A program made the position numbers and the translations under genes. Shown piece after piece: positions 1 through 10,218 of a stretch of 64,000 nt of DNA. Source of the stretch: Epithemia pelagica. Taxonomy: Eukaryota; Bacillariophyta; Bacillariophyceae; Surirellales; Surirellaceae. The notes beneath the pieces are model-generated. The model searched no databases, was not told the DNA's origin, and saw only the letters and a list, made by a program, of their open reading frames with translations. Where the stretch lies: the NCBI GenBank assembly GCA_946965045.2, contig OX337233.1, positions 372,001 to 436,000 of the forward strand. The letters are read 5' to 3'. Every line of letters starts with the position of its first letter. Within the stretch, counting starts at the first letter, position 1.

Positions 1-613
1 GGAGTGTGAAGTTATGCACGATCTCCCCGGGATCTCACCCAGGACTTTATGCTGACGCAATCTACTCTTCAGGCACACCTCTTTCATACGAATACACAAG
101 ACTCATTTAGGAACGACCCATCCATCGAACTACCCAAGAATACTATTTCATACGATCAAATTAGGAATAACCAAATTCATTAGTAAGCTCACAATTTCGA
201 AAATATACACCTCACATACTCGGCTCGATCCGATGTTTGGAGCTATGTGGGCCTTGTCGAGGATTTCATGTACAAGGGTCATTGGTGCAATCGTCATTTG
301 AATCGACACGGTTACGTCATGCACCCGACACGGGAGAATCAACAGGTGAAGAATCGATCATGGGAAAGGGTCCCATCGCCCTTACACATCGACCAGACGA
401 AGATTCGCACCACCAAGAACCAGAATCCAACGAAGAAGAACAAGAACAAGTTCTATTAGACGACAGCCAAGACATGATCGGCGCCATTCGTGGTCGTGGT
501 TTTGTTGTTGATACTGCTGAGTTCGGTACGAGGCTTAAATGCGGTAGTGATCGAAGTCCAACACTGCTGCTCGACAGTGTTATAATCGTGCAGCAAGGTT
601 TGGTGGAACTGTC
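1..613. other. Left-edge segment, no intact gene; related to 4790-5060
   Basis: No reading frame here has a convincing start and product. From about 330 to 560 the DNA matches 4840-5060 closely, including a shared run that encodes SQDMIGAIRGRGFVV in both copies. The plus-strand frame is open here but the second copy has stops, so it looks like the remains of a plus-strand gene duplicated with the neighbouring Kelch gene. I do not recognise the family. Confidence 0.5.
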
Positions 614-1468
614 ATTGAGGGGCAAGACATCGCGATGGGGAGCAGCTTGTTTCCAGGCATTAGCATTCGAACGAGCAATAGTGCGACAGGGAATAGCGGT
701 GGTGGAGGTTTCCTGATTCGTTGTCGTTGTCGTCGCCGCCGTCAATGCTCCGACTTCCAAGATGGAATTGAACACAGTCGGTTCCACGGCAATGGCGCCG
801 TCAGCAGTTTCGTCCAATTGAGGTACTTCTTCATTTGTGGCTGCGTTCGTAGCTCGGAAGGTTGTGGTGTGGCAACGACGAGACTCGATTCCGTGTTGTC
901 GTTCTGGTCCATTGCGAGCAAATTACCGACCTCATGATATAGAATAATTGCTGTATTGGAGGAAATATCGAACACGTCGGTGCTAAATATTCCAAAGGAT
1001 TCGCAATTGTCCTGTCACCCAAAACCGCCACGAGCATCGAAATTGAGGGGCAAGACATTGCGATGGGGAGCAGCTTGTTTCCAGGCATTAGCATTCAAAC
1101 GAGCAATAGTGCGACAGGGAATAGCGGTGGTGGAGGTTTCCTGATTCGTTGTCGTTGTCGTCGCCGCCGTCAATGCTCCGACTTCCAAGATGGAATTGAA
1201 CACAGTCGGTTCCACGGCAATGGCGCCGTCAGCAGTTTCGTCCAATTGAGGTACTTCTTCATTTGTGGCTGCGTTCGTAGTTCGTAAGGTTATGGTGTGG
1301 CAACGACGAGACTCGATCCGTGTTGTCGTTCTGGTCCATTGTGAGCAAATTACCGACCTCATGATAAAGAATAGTTGCTGTATTGGAGGAAATATCGAAC
1401 ACGTCGGTGCTAAAAATTCCAAAGGATTCGCAATTGTCCTGTCACCCAAAACCGCCACGAGCATCGAA
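614..1468. repeat. Direct tandem duplication, 428-bp period, two copies
   Basis: The sequence starting ATTGAGGGGCAAGACAT at 614 recurs at 1042, and the two copies (614-1041 and 1042-1468) are nearly identical. Differences are a few substitutions and single-base indels. The second copy diverges just after 1468, where it joins sequence shared with 5340-5640. The period is not a multiple of three, and small indels shift the frame between copies, so it is unlikely to be coding. It belongs to the decayed plus-strand arm of the first Kelch unit. Confidence 0.9.
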
Positions 1469-1863
1469 AGACGGGGTACTGTCCTCTTACGCAGGCATTA
1501 GCCATAGAAGGACCGGACCCCACACAATTAAACGCATGGTCGGAACGAAGATGACCGTCCAAATAAGTCGCTGCGCCATGTTGTTTCAGGCACGCAACCA
1601 TAATCTTCCACAGCATGATAACTCGACCAATTCAACAGCAGAGAGGCATGGTACCATGGGCATCTTTACCCAAAGCCTGGCTCTACTGTTTGCGGTGTCA
1701 TGCCGGATAGTGTAACTTTCGTTTTCTACTAGTACAACGGTGTACATGATATCTCTATCGGTCGCAATATCATCAAGAAAACACTACATCTACTGTTTGA
1801 GAGTAATATGATAATGCTATAATTCCACTATTGTCACGACATACATGCAATACGTTGCAAATT

Positions 1864-3072
1864 TCAAGTTTCATCCTTCCCTTCATCACCACGGTGCGCA
1901 TTGGACCTTGCGCGTTTACGAACTGATGTCGAGGTGGAAAAGCGCGAAATGTCAGCATCTCGGATACCCATTCCTTCCCGGAACTGGTACCATTCGTTCT
2001 GAGGCTGCTCATAGAGTCGTCGAAAGCACCACGTATTCTTGTCCATTAATGGGAATGTCGCACAGGTACGATTGTCCAGTCCACCGATCACGGCAACTTG
2101 ATTGGCAACGGTCACCATACTGCAGCACCATCGTTGTTCTTGCAGTCGACGAAGATTCCACACGCGGTTGCGAAGCGTATCCAAGACTTCCACACTTAAA
2201 TTGCCTCGTCCTCCCGCCACCACCAGACAAGATCCCACGGCTACCATTGCACAAAAAACTCGAGGGTTGGAAAGCACCAAATCAGGATGAGTGATCCAGG
2301 TGGACGAGAAAGAAAGGAATGTCGAGCCAGTCTCCTTTTTTGTCGCATCATTGTCACAGGGTGTTGCATAGTCCGAATACTCCACCGAGTCAAGATGGCC
2401 ATGCTCATCGTTATGACCTCCAACGACAAAGATGCGGTGTCCAATGACCGCACTGGCACAACAAAATCGAGGAACATTCATGGATGGTCCCACAGAGACA
2501 GTGTGGTTCCTGGTATCTATAATATCCACCGACGACAAATAACGACCGTTGTAGCCACCCATTACAACGATGTATCGGTTGTGAACCGCAACAGCACAAC
2601 ATCCATGTCGTCCCTTTGATAATCGACAAGTTAATGTCACCCAACTGCTTTTACACGTGCTCCTGGTTGTTAAAGATGATTGTAGTAAATCGTTGCCATC
2701 GATGCGTTCGATACAATCCAGACTGTATCCTCCCATCACGTAGACACTTCTATTACATACCACAGCAGCATGTCCGTAACGTTTCTTGTTCATGGTCGGC
2801 CCTTCTCGCCACTGCTTGTTCTGGCCCTCCAAATTCATTACAAGAACGGAAGTGGTGGTACCTAGGCCTTGTTTATATCCTCCCAACACGACGACCATTT
2901 GTCTCCTGTTGGTGTTATTTTTGTCTTTGTCGGGATGATCAATTACGACCGAAGCATGATCCTCTCGCCATCCACCCGCAAGAGGAGGCCAGTCGTTTTC
3001 ATTCCATTCTGGTATCTCGTCGGAGAGAACAAGGTCCGACTGCCATGCTTGTTCTTTCAGTGTTGTGGTCAT
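1864..3072 (-). CDS. Kelch-repeat beta-propeller protein, copy 1 (K1)
   Basis: 402 aa. A short N-terminal segment beginning MTTTLKEQAWQSG, with the conserved EWNxxDWPPL motif, is followed by six Kelch-type repeats. Each has hydrophobic residues before a Gly-Gly pair: VVVLGG, VYVMGG, IVVMGG, IFVVGG, LVVAGG, VAVIGG. The C-terminal tail is Lys/Arg-rich. Six such repeats normally fold into one beta-propeller, often a protein-interaction platform; no BTB, F-box or catalytic domain is present, so the partner is unknown. The ATG at 3072 was chosen because it aligns with the starts of the four downstream paralogues; the frame is open slightly further but without an ATG. No signal peptide, so probably intracellular. 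First of five tandem copies. Confidence 0.85.
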   Translation of the reverse strand: MTTTLKEQAWQSDLVLSDEIPEWNENDWPPLAGGWREDHASVVIDHPDKDKNNTNRRQMVVVLGGYKQGLGTTTSVLVMNLEGQNKQWREGPTMNKKRYGHAAVVCNRSVYVMGGYSLDCIERIDGNDLLQSSLTTRSTCKSSWVTLTCRLSKGRHGCCAVAVHNRYIVVMGGYNGRYLSSVDIIDTRNHTVSVGPSMNVPRFCCASAVIGHRIFVVGGHNDEHGHLDSVEYSDYATPCDNDATKKETGSTFLSFSSTWITHPDLVLSNPRVFCAMVAVGSCLVVAGGRGNLSVEVLDTLRNRVWNLRRLQEQRWCCSMVTVANQVAVIGGLDNRTCATFPLMDKNTWCFRRLYEQPQNEWYQFREGMGIRDADISRFSTSTSVRKRARSNAHRGDEGKDET

Positions 3073-5764
3073 GGTTCCACACAATGACGGCAGCGAATTT
3101 TATGAGGAGGATCGAAAGGCATCAGTTTTGATGCTGATGGATGCGGACTGATGGAACATCAACTCAAAATTTTCTGAACTACGCGTGGAAGCATTTGAGC
3201 CAGAGTGTCTGTCGTAGGTACGCTATCTTTCTGGACAGAGGGGATCGCACATATGATGCATGACAGATCAAAACAGCCAGTATCTTTGTGCCAAAAATAT
3301 TCGAATTCATAGATCCAACAACAAGAAAGATGGACAAGACGGCGCATGATCATCATATTTTCTTCGTTGACCAAGTGTACCGAATTCGAGCTATGGGAAC
3401 GGTGCTGTTCTCTTCGAAAGAGAGAACGAAGGACGATATCAGGAGCAACACTAGCAACACCACGTGGTCTCTGCAAGAGATTCGGATCAATTCCGTGTCA
3501 TGAAACGTTCGCATGGTTATCCTTCTCCGTTTGCTCATCTTGTTTACGGCCGTCAATCAGCAGCAAAAGGACCGAGATCCTGATTGACGCACGACAAGGG
3601 CAACCACCACTATTTGCCATTCGGCAACAACAAAAACATCCTCCTTATCACCAACTACTACACCACTCGTCCTCCTTTGGTAGTCGGCTTATCCAAACAA
3701 GCCATGAAAGCTTGGTGTCTCATGACACAGTGTCACGTGACGAGTATCTGTCATCCCTAATGGTGGAATCCATCATTACGCCTCCTCCCAAAATCATGGG
3801 ATCCTCCAATCCACACAATCAGGAATTGGAATTCGACAAACGGAGAGTGATACAATTCATGACTTCAACAAGACCATTTGGTATCATTTCTTGAAACAGG
3901 CTCCTCCTATACGTGCGGAAAGCTAATGTCTTTGGGATATTTGCGGTGCCCACGGATTTGTGATTGGTATGCGCCAACCACCACCCGAACGAGCTTGGTC
4001 TGTGAAACGAGCCTTGCGAGACTACTACTCTTATTGGTGGGACAAGAGTGTCGACGACTCTTGCGCACCGCATCCATCCCGATTGGCTGCTGCAACCGTG
4101 GGAGACTTCATCTCTGGGAGAACCAGAAACAAATGCGTCTTGAGAAGATTTTCAACCGTTGGTAGTGCGAGTGGGAGTTTCAACCGTTGGTAGTGCGAGT
4201 GGACGATCCACAGTGTCAAGGACATGGGTTCCTGGTGTGGTTGGGATGGGACGACGATGCTGGGGCTATTCTTGCGCCACATGTGGAGCGATTGTTGGTT
4301 TCAGGCTGTCCAGGGACAGCCACTAAAATACTAGAGGGATGCCACATCTTGCCCGTCGAATACTCCTCCTGCGCACAAAAAGTGTTGGTCCGGAACTCCA
4401 ACACACAAGCATACAATACACACGTTCGACAATGTACAGTGTCACAACAACTGCTTGAAACAGGTTGGGTGGCAATCAGTACCTTCTTGCTTGTCGCCCA
4501 CACTGCTGTCCATTCTGGCCCACAAGAACGCGACCGACACGTTCCTTCGTCTTGTGTGGTTCCAGCATATGCGCATCAGGACGAGTCGACCCGACCCTGT
4601 GGTGGGAGGTTGCCGGTTGTCTACATCCCTCTAGGCACTACTAGGAGTACAACCATGTATTCTCCTTTGGTCGGTACTTACGAGGATATGATGACAGCTA
4701 TGAATGGAAACATCATGTTTGCAACGAATGCTCAAAGTCGGACCAAGAGGGTAGTTGCGCCGGTGACGAGGAGTGCAGTACTACGGATTGAAGTATGGCA
4801 CGCTATTCAACTCCCTCCCGACGCGTCCGATTGGAGTAGAGAAGAATTGATTATGGGAAAGGGTCGCATCGCCCTTTCAAGTCTACATATGAATATTCAA
4901 GCCAACGCCAACCAGAATCCAACGAACAAGAAGAAGAAGAACAACAACAAGTTCTATTAGGCTACAGCCAAGACATGATCGGCGCCATTCGTGGTCGTGG
5001 TTTTGTTGTTGGTACTGCTGAGTTCGGTACGAGACGCAAATGTGGTAGTGATCGAGGTCAAACACTGCTGTAAGACGACAGCCAAGATATGATATGCGCG
5101 GGTCGTGGTTTTGTTGGTGCTAATCGTGCAACAACGTTTCGGCGGAACTGGCATTGAGGGGCAAGACATAACTTTGCACACTGCGATTGTTCTTGTTGAT
5201 CCCCATGGACCGATAACCATGGACTGTCAACGAGCCACTACGGAGAGACTGATTGCTGGATCGATGCAATCAAATTGCCGAATTGGAGAAAATATCGAAC
5301 ACACGACGGTGTCACAAATTCCAAAGGAATCGCAAATGTCCTGTCACCCGAAACCACAAGCACCGAGAGACGGGGTACTGTCCTCTCACGCAGGCGTTCG
5401 CCATAGAAGGACCGGACCCCACAATTGAACGCATGGTCGGAACGAAGACGACCGTCCAAAACGAGTCACTGCGCCCAAGTGTTTCAGGCACGCAACCATA
5501 ATCTTCCACAGCAAGATAACTCGACTCATTCACCAGCAGAGAGGCATGGTACCATGGGCATCTATATCCAAGGCCTGCCTCCACTCCTGTTTGCGGTGTA
5601 ATGCAGGATGGTGTAACTTGCGTTTTCTACTAGTACAACAGTGTACATTATATCTCTATAGGTCGCAATGTCATAAAGAAAACAATCCAACTACTGTTTG
5701 AGAGTAAAATGATAATGCTAAAGTTCCGCTATTGTTAGGACATACATGCAATACGTTGCAAATT
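3073..5764. other. Spacer between K1 and K2 with decayed plus-strand sequence
   Basis: The first 400 bases are 5' flank of K1, resembling the K2 flank. From about 3500 to 5640 the plus strand shows short coding-like stretches in changing frames, interrupted by stops: residues around 3960-4150 containing YYSYWWDKS, then a 257-codon open frame at 4187-4960 with no early ATG. Positions 4840-5640 match 340-1750. A 28-bp-period direct repeat (TTCAACCGTTGG...) lies at 4151-4202. I read this as a broken gene of an unrecognised family that was copied together with each Kelch gene. Confidence 0.45.
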
Positions 5765-6952
5765 TCAAGTTCCATCCTTCCCTTCATCACTACGGCGTGT
5801 ATTGGGCCTTGCGCGTTTATGAGCTGATGTCGAGGTGGAGAAGGGTGAAATATCAGCATGTTGGATATTCATTCCTTCCCCAAAAAGACACCATCTGTTG
5901 GGCTGCTGCTCACAGAGTCGTTGAAAACACCACGTATGCTTGTCAAGTAGTGGTAATGTCGCACAGGTAGGACTGCCAAAACCACTTATCACGGCAACTT
6001 GATTGGCAACAGTCGCCATACTGAAGTCATCGCGGCGATTTCCGAATGGTGGGAGATTCCAAACGCGGTTGCGGCGCGTATCCAAGACTTCCACGGTTGA
6101 ATGGCCTTGTCCACCCGCCACCACCAGACACGATCCCACAGCAACCATTGCACAGGAACCTCGAAGTTCGGAAAGCCTCAACTCCGAATGAGTGATCCAA
6201 CTAGACGAAAAGGGAATGACTGTAGACAAAGTGTCATCTTTTCTCTCCTCTGCAAAGTCCAAATACTCCACAGAGTCAAGATGGCCATCATCGTTTTGCC
6301 CCCCAACGACAAAAATGCGGTGGCCAATGACCGCACTGGCACAAAATTGTCGTGGAACAGTCATGGATGGTCCCGCAGTGACAGTGTGGTTGTTTGTATC
6401 TATAATATCCACCGACGACAAATAACCATCGTTGTTATGGCCACCCATTACAACGATGTATCGGTTGTGAACCTCAACAGCACAACATCCTGATCGTCTT
6501 GTTGATAAGCGACAAGTTAATGTTGTCCAATGACTATTCTGCGTCGTGGTGGTTGTTAAGGATGATCGAAGCAAATTATTGGCATCAATTCGTTCGATAC
6601 AATCCAAAGCTTCTCCATTGTATCCTCCCATCACGTAAACCCCTCTATTGCACGCAACAGCAGCATGTCCATAACGTGCCTTGTTCATCGGTGGCCCTTC
6701 TCGCCACTGCTTGTTGGACTCTGCCAAATTAAATACAAGAACGGAATCGAGCCCGCCTGGACCTCGTTGATATCCGCCCAACACGACGACGGTTTGCTCC
6801 TTGTTGTTATCGGTAGGATTCAGTACGACCGAAGCATGATAGTAACGCCATCCACCCTCAAGAGGAGGCCAGTCCTCGAAATTCCATTCAGGTGGCTCGT
6901 CCGATAAGACAACGCCCGACTGTCGTGCTTGTTCTTTCAGTGTCGTGGTCAT
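5765..6952 (-). CDS. Kelch-repeat beta-propeller protein, copy 2 (K2)
   Basis: 395 aa, with the same architecture as K1: N-terminal MTTTLKEQARQSG, EWNFEDWPPL, then six Kelch repeats (VVVLGG, VYVMGG, IVVMGG, IFVVGG, LVVAGG, and a degenerate sixth, VAVISG). The basic C-terminal tail (HKRARPNTRR) is kept. The frame is open 92 codons further upstream, but with no ATG and no similarity to the paralogues there, so 6952 is the preferred start. Loss of one glycine of the last GG pair may weaken blade six. Convergent with the decayed arm on its 3' side. Confidence 0.85.
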   Translation of the reverse strand: MTTTLKEQARQSGVVLSDEPPEWNFEDWPPLEGGWRYYHASVVLNPTDNNKEQTVVVLGGYQRGPGGLDSVLVFNLAESNKQWREGPPMNKARYGHAAVACNRGVYVMGGYNGEALDCIERIDANNLLRSSLTTTTTQNSHWTTLTCRLSTRRSGCCAVEVHNRYIVVMGGHNNDGYLSSVDIIDTNNHTVTAGPSMTVPRQFCASAVIGHRIFVVGGQNDDGHLDSVEYLDFAEERKDDTLSTVIPFSSSWITHSELRLSELRGSCAMVAVGSCLVVAGGQGHSTVEVLDTRRNRVWNLPPFGNRRDDFSMATVANQVAVISGFGSPTCATLPLLDKHTWCFQRLCEQQPNRWCLFGEGMNIQHADISPFSTSTSAHKRARPNTRRSDEGKDGT

Positions 6953-9033
6953 GGTTCTAAACAATGACTGCAGCGAATTTATGGGGATCGAGACACTGTC
7001 TTGACGCACGTAGGTTTGCTCTGCTCCTTTCGTTGTGATGTTGATGGGTGTGGACTGGAAGCACGACGACTTTCTTGACGAAATGGATGGGTTACGAGAC
7101 AAATCGTGACCGTAGCAACGCGATGAAGAAGACCACGCATCCTTCTTGGGAGTATCGTGGGCGTTTTTGGAACCTGTGATTGCTGATGGGTTCGGACTTA
7201 TCCCCAGCGGTGAAGATCCAGGGTGCACTCACTGTAATCCCCCCCCCCCCAAATTACTCGTTTCTCTTCTTCCGACGCACCTTTCCCAACCAGTCACGGA
7301 TATGGGATCGTGTGAAATCTCAGTCATCTTCCCCCACTCCCCACCAGTCATTGAAACAGGCAATTACAAGGGCAATAGCAAAAAATATTGTTGAGGATGT
7401 GACGCAGCGTGTCGTCTCGTTGGGCTAACCACGAACCAACAACCAGAAATCAAACAACACACTCTCTGGAATGAAATGGAGCGGCCAAACAGCACTGTCT
7501 GGTATCATCGTCATTATCTTCATCATTGTCTTGTTGCTGTTGTTTGCAATTGACTGTGGGGTTGTCGTGGTCTCGTTCGAATCAAGAAACAGGGAAAGGT
7601 GATGAAGCATTGTCCGATTTGTGGGTCGTTCTTGTTCTGGTTGCTCTTGGCCTCCACCTGTGTACTGGCCACCAACGACAATTCCCTTGCAGAACAATTC
7701 CACGCCTTTCGCATCCGTCATCCAGGCTTGCAGACCACGGCACCGATTCGTTCGAACGCTGATCAATTCAAGTGTTTTGATCTCGTGTGTCGCTCCACAC
7801 TGTCCACCTCGCACCAGTATTCGTCCGGGTGTCAGCATTCGATCTTTGTGGGACAACCATGAGGAAGAACAACCACGTAAGACGTTTTGTACAAGAGCGG
7901 ACAAAGGCATGAATTTTCTTTCAGTGGCTGAGGTCGGAGCGGTAATTCAATAGTGACATCTCAAGCTTCCCTTGCTCGTTGGACGGGCGTGACCTTGGTT
8001 CTTCTTTGTCGGTATCTCTTTCAATATCTTTCAACCAATGACCGTTTTCAAAGACGACGCTGCACGTTTGGATGCATATCGTGTTTGCCGGCTCCACACG
8101 CTCTTGTGCGAATATTGAAAGGATTCGATAAGTCCCATCTACAACTTGATGCCAGCAGCGACTTTCAAAGTCTATGCGGCACTCGGGAATTGGGATGCTA
8201 CGCCGCTCTCTTTACCCGCCCAGAAGCAAGATGGACAGTATCTCACATTGGGTACTAATCGAATTGGTCAAATTCCACCGCGCGTTTTTGGGTTCTAACA
8301 GACAATCATCACCGAACCTTTTGAGTTTGCCGTGTTCCAGGTAAAACGTCTCGCTGACCTGGCATCCGATTTGGCCATGGTGTACATGTCCGATTCTTGG
8401 TTGGTGTTGAATTCCACTCGCTCGGGGACATCCTGGTTGTTCAGGCAGTCCCACACAACATGATCTCCCAGACGTTTACTTACCCAAAACCCTTTTTGCC
8501 ATTGACGTCCGAACCATCGACCTCGGTTCCGGCCACCACTTTCTCAAGGCAAGAAAACAATCAACCGTAGCCACAGCAAACGCTTACCGTCATTGATGCT
8601 TGGTTAGATCAAGGTAGCTCCAATAGCGCGTCTCGGTCAGTCTCCACAGTCACGAGAGTGTCTCCCTGTTATGTGGACAAGGAGACTAGCCTATGCATTC
8701 CGAGGATGGAAACGGGTGGTGCGAGGGAGTATTAGTTGCCACGGAGAAATACTTCAGGGACTGCCAAAGTACTCAACAATACGACAGTAGCACTCAACAC
8801 AGAGCAAAACTCTGCAGAATCCATGACATTGTTTTGTCGTTTCGGAACAGTCTCGTTCTCCCGGACACGTCGTATGACATGATTGATGATTTCATTTGTA
8901 CAATAAGGATTCACATGAGAACTCCGCAGGCAGCGGACACTACGAAAACTGTTTGAGATCAACATGTTTGAGATCAAAATGAGTATTAGATAGCTTCACC
9001 ATTCTAGGACATTAAAGCAACGTGATGCCCACT
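6953..9033. other. Spacer between K2 and K3; decayed plus-strand gene-like sequence
   Basis: A 12-base C run lies at 7239-7250. From about 7470 the plus strand has coding-like pieces in different frames: a 43-codon stretch with one hydrophobic helix (7471-7602), the small frame listed separately at 7602-7862, a piece around 8140-8290 containing FKVYAALGNWD, another around 8300-8450 containing VYMSDSWLVLN, and a cysteine-containing piece around 8600-8720. Stops and frame changes separate them. This looks like a pseudogene or an intron-rich gene that I cannot resolve; I do not recognise the family. Confidence 0.4.
7602..7862 (+). CDS. Possible small secreted protein or fragment (86 codons plus stop)
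   Basis: An ATG at 7602 opens a short frame whose first 25 residues look like a signal peptide: MKHCPICGS, then the hydrophobic FLFWLLLASTCVLA, then polar sequence. The rest is small and Cys-containing (FKCFDLVCRS, YSSGCQHS). It sits inside decayed sequence between K2 and K3, and other coding-like pieces follow in different frames, so it may be the first exon or a fragment of a broken gene. No family recognised. Confidence 0.25.
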   Translation: MKHCPICGSFLFWLLLASTCVLATNDNSLAEQFHAFRIRHPGLQTTAPIRSNADQFKCFDLVCRSTLSTSHQYSSGCQHSIFVGQP

Positions 9034-10218
9034 TCAAGTTTCATCCGTCCCTTCATCACCACGGCGTGTATCATGCCTTGTTAGTGAAATATGAACATGT
9101 CGGATATCTATTCTTTCCCGGAACTGGTACCATCCGTTGGGCTGCTGTTCACAGAGTTGTCGAAAACACCACGAATTCTTGTCCATGAGTATCATTGTCG
9201 CACAGGTAGGATTGTCCCATCCACCAATCACGGCAACTTGATTGGCAACAGTCACCATACTACAGTCACTGCGGTCATTTCCGAATGGAGGGAGATTCCA
9301 CACGCGATTGCGGTGCGTGTCCAAGACATCTGCCGGTTCTGTTATTTGACTGCTTCCTCCGGCCAAAACCAGACAAGATCCCACGGCAACCACCGCACAA
9401 GAAGCTCGTCGGCGGGAAAGCACCAGATCGGAGTGATTGGTCCAAGCGGACGAGAAGGAAATGACTGTAGGTAAAGAGTCATCTTTTCCCTCCTCAGTGT
9501 CACGAGACTCTGCAAATTTCAAGTACTCCACCGAATCAAGTACATTGTCATCGTTTAGGCCTCCAACAACAAAGATGCGTTGGCCAACGACTGCACTGCC
9601 AAAATATGACCGTGGAACAGTCATAGATGGTCCGGAAATGAGAGTGTGATTACTGGTATCAATAATATCCACCGACGACCAATAACGATTGCTGTAGCCA
9701 CCCACTACAACAATGTATCGGTTGTGAACCGCAACAGCACAACATCCACATCGACCTGCTGATAAGCGACAATTCAATGTAGTCCAATGACTCTCATGCG
9801 TGGTGGTTGTTGTTAAGGATGATTGTAGCAAATCATTGGAATCGATTCTTTCGATACAATCCCAAATTGAATTTCGATGACGTCCTCCCATTACGTAGAC
9901 GCCGCCATTGCACACAACAGCGGCATGTCCACAACGTTTCTTGTTCATTGGCGGACCTTCTCGCCACTACTCGTGTGATTCTGCTAAATTTAATACAAGA
10001 ACGGAATCCGTGGTACCTTTGCCTTGTTGACGTCCTCCCAAGACGACAACGGTTTGTCTCTTGTGGTTGTCCGTATGGGGATGATCAATTACGACCGAAG
10101 CATGACCCTCTCGCCATCCTCCCTCGAGAGGAGGCCAATCGTTTTCATTCCATTCAGGTGTCTCGTCTAACAGGACAAGGCCCGACTGCCATGCTTGTTC
10201 TTTCAGTGGCGTTGTCAT
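9034..10218 (-). pseudogene. Kelch-repeat protein, copy 3 (K3), interrupted by an in-frame TAG
   Basis: Full-length relative of K1 and K2 (395 codons) starting at the conserved MTTPLKEQAWQSG. Codon 84 (9967-9969) is TAG where the paralogues have CAG in NKQWREGP. The frame continues without another stop or shift for over 300 codons through the remaining Kelch repeats (VYVMGG, IVVVGG, IFVVGG, LVLAGG, VAVIGG). The first repeat is separated from the other five. A recent nonsense mutation is the simplest reading; stop-codon readthrough or a sequencing error is possible. The C-terminal basic tail is shortened relative to K1. Confidence 0.8.

Noticed and set aside
4187-4960. 257-codon plus-strand open frame between K1 and K2
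   Set aside because: No ATG near its 5' end, no recognisable motif, and its 3' part is a copy of sequence that is in another context at 340-460. Treated as part of a decayed arm.
7239-7250. C homopolymer as a possible frameshift or recoding site
   Set aside because: It lies in non-coding flank of K2; it may only be a sequencing-error hotspot.
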